Assembly (NCBI GenBank): GCA_010645155.1
Contig: JAAGOF010000209.1
Location: 921,677 to 985,676, forward strand
Length of the DNA stretch: 64,000 nt
Source: Tigriopus japonicus
Lineage: Eukaryota > Arthropoda > Copepoda > Harpacticoida > Harpacticidae
Direction of reading: 5' to 3'
The first letter of the stretch is position 1. Every line of letters starts with the position of its first letter. Of this stretch, positions 62,745-64,000 are shown in pieces. The notes under the pieces are model-generated. The model did no database searches. It was given only the letters and a program-made list of their open reading frames with translations, and was not told the origin of the DNA. The position numbers and the translations under genes were made by a program.

Positions 62745-63800
62745 GCATTGAAAGAATAACTCAAGGCTCAAACTCAACTCAGGACTCAAAATATTTAGTT
62801 GAGGGTTTGGAGAAAATCTACTCTTGGGTTGGCGAGAGTAATATGGCATTGAACGGGATGAAATTCCGCACAATGACGTATGGGGCGTCAAAATTAGATG
62901 TTCCGCTCAAAGACAATGGAGGTTGTGATATGTAGCAGGTATCGTCTATGAGGGATTTGGGAGTTGTCGTCCAAGATGATGGAAAGTTTGATGAGCATAT
63001 CCATTTGAAAGTGGGGAAGGCATTTCAAACATGGGGCTGGATCTATCGCACTTTCAAGTCCAGAGATAGTATTACGATGCTAACTCTGTACAAGTCGATT
63101 GTTCAGCCGCATCTTGAATATGCTTCCCCCATTTGGGCTCCAATGAGTTCAGCAGGTTTGCAAAAGGTCGAGCAGGTCCAAAGATGTTTCACTAGGAATA
63201 TTACAAGAAAGAGAGAGCTCTCGTATTGGGAGAGACTCCAAAAGTTAGGGCTGTACAGTACTCAGAGAAGGTATGAAAGGTAGTGATGGACCGAAAGGGC
63301 TCATAACCGAAACCGAAAGTTTCGGCCGAAAGAGGGTTTAACCGAAACCGAAACCGAAAGCAGCTGATTACAAAATTGTTCAAATGCAAAATCTGCCTTA
63401 AAATTTAGAATGCTCATGTGTTCGATGTTGGGCAGTCGCAAATTTTGAAAAATCGGAAAACTTAAATTTCAGAGATTTTTGGACCAATTTTTTTTTATTT
63501 TGTTGTCAAACTCCAATTTACATAGTGCTTGTCTGCTTTCGGTTTCGGTAGGCATAACCGAAACCGAAACCGAAACCGAAATTTCGGCCGTAATTTCGGC
63601 CGAAAGCGCTTTCGGTCCATCACCAATGAAAGGTATCTGATACTGTATGTTTTCAAAAGTGTTCATGGGCTTTGTCCTAACCCAGGCTTTGAGATCAGTT
63701 GTAGCGATCGTAAAGGTTTTACTTGTGCTCTGAGAGCACCTCCAAATCCAAGGGATCCCCATTTTGGCTCAATGAACTGGAACTGTAATCCGGATTGTAG
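62745..63800 (+). pseudogene. Non-LTR retrotransposon reverse-transcriptase pseudogene (C-terminal part)
   Basis: Codes for the thumb and C-terminal side of a non-LTR reverse transcriptase: YLVEGLEKIYSWVGESNMAL, then MRDLGVVVQDDGKFDEHIHL, then LYKSIVQPHLEYASPIWAPM, all well-known family motifs. The polymerase core with the DD box is missing at the 5' side. A stop codon (TAG at 62933-62935) breaks the frame before MRDLGVV, and a 344-bp hAT-like element interrupts it at 63282-63625. After that insertion the frame resumes (YLILYVFKSVHGLCPNPGFE) to about 63800. The autonomous family would copy itself by target-primed reverse transcription; this copy is dead. It may or may not belong to the family whose 3' ends are at 13741, 15712 and 61486. 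Confidence 0.85.
63282..63625 (+). mobile_element. TTTCGG-family hAT-like element inserted in the RT pseudogene
   Basis: 344 bp. Ends TAGTGATGGACCGAAAGG and CTTTCGGTCCATCACCA. Flanked by an exact 8-bp duplication ATGAAAGG (63274-63281 and 63626-63633). The best-preserved copy and the best evidence for the family's borders. No coding capacity. Confidence 0.9.
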
Positions 63801-64000
63801 GTAAAAAGGTCACAAGCAAAACGGTCACAGGTAAATAGGTCACAGTAAAAAGGTCATGGGGTAAATAGGTCACAGTAAAAAGGTCACACGGTAAATAGGT
63901 CACAATAAAAAGGTCACAAGGTAAATAGGTCACAGTAAAAAGGACACACGGTAAATAGGTCACGGAAAAAAGGTCACAAGGAAAAAAAGGTCACACGAGA
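63799..64000 (+). repeat. Minisatellite with AGGTCACA core, runs off the window
   Basis: About ten half-units of 18-21 bases alternate AGGTCACAGTAAAA and AGGTCACACGGTAAAT forms, giving a higher-order unit near 39 bp. It begins right after the reverse-transcriptase pseudogene and continues to the end of the window, so its full size is unknown. Confidence 0.88.

Larger units (their letters stand above)
59223..64000. other. Region upstream of the channel gene
   Basis: Should include the channel promoter next to 59222, but no core element could be fixed. From 59920 on it is almost entirely mobile-element and repeat sequence: three TTTCGG-family elements, one nested element, a retrotransposon 3' end, a reverse-transcriptase pseudogene and a minisatellite that runs off the window. 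Confidence 0.6.

Noticed and set aside
63799..64000. Regularly spaced repeats that could be mistaken for a CRISPR array
   Set aside because: The spacers are near-identical short A-rich strings, the unit is a plain minisatellite, and the host is eukaryotic.

Overview
The window is AT-rich eukaryotic nuclear DNA from an invertebrate. Split genes with GT/AG introns, phase-1 Kazal exons, a chloride-channel-type Cys-loop receptor and abundant non-autonomous transposons point to an arthropod. A crustacean such as a copepod is my best guess, but this is inference and no species is identified. I saw no operons, CRISPR array, rRNA or tRNA gene.

Three protein-coding genes can be supported. (1) A + strand, intronless, copine-like gene (485-1459) encodes two C2 domains and stops where a normal copine would enter its vWA/copine domain. 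(2) A - strand gene (2800-10701, four exons) encodes a secreted protein of about 1,895 residues with a signal peptide and 32 Kazal serine-protease-inhibitor domains, 30 of them in one 5.2-kb exon. It is tail-to-tail with the copine-like gene. (3) A - strand gene spread over 37.5 kb (21676-59222) encodes a complete Cys-loop ligand-gated ion channel subunit of about 470 residues. I assembled it from eight exons whose reading phases all match. Its large introns (1.8-8.6 kb) are filled with transposon debris.

The 11-kb gap between genes 2 and 3 (10702-21675), the channel introns and the 4.8 kb beyond the channel start (59223-64000) are dominated by mobile-element remains. They include 3' ends of one non-LTR retrotransposon family, a reverse-transcriptase pseudogene at 62745-63800, several families of short elements with terminal inverted repeats (hAT-like ones with 8-bp target duplications, others probably TA-flanked), foldback palindromes and minisatellites. 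Nesting can be read directly: one hAT-like element cuts the reverse-transcriptase relic and leaves an exact 8-bp duplication, another carries a second element inside it, and a third sits inside a larger palindrome.

The three genes show no shared pathway. The Kazal protein should act outside the cell against serine proteases, the channel at the plasma membrane, and the copine-like protein at the cytosolic face of membranes in response to calcium. The most notable points are the 32-domain inhibitor with diversified reactive-site residues, the vWA-less copine, the unusual pore-entry sequence and optional 141-nt segment of the channel, and the family of hAT-like elements carrying arrays of a TTTCGG-containing unit.
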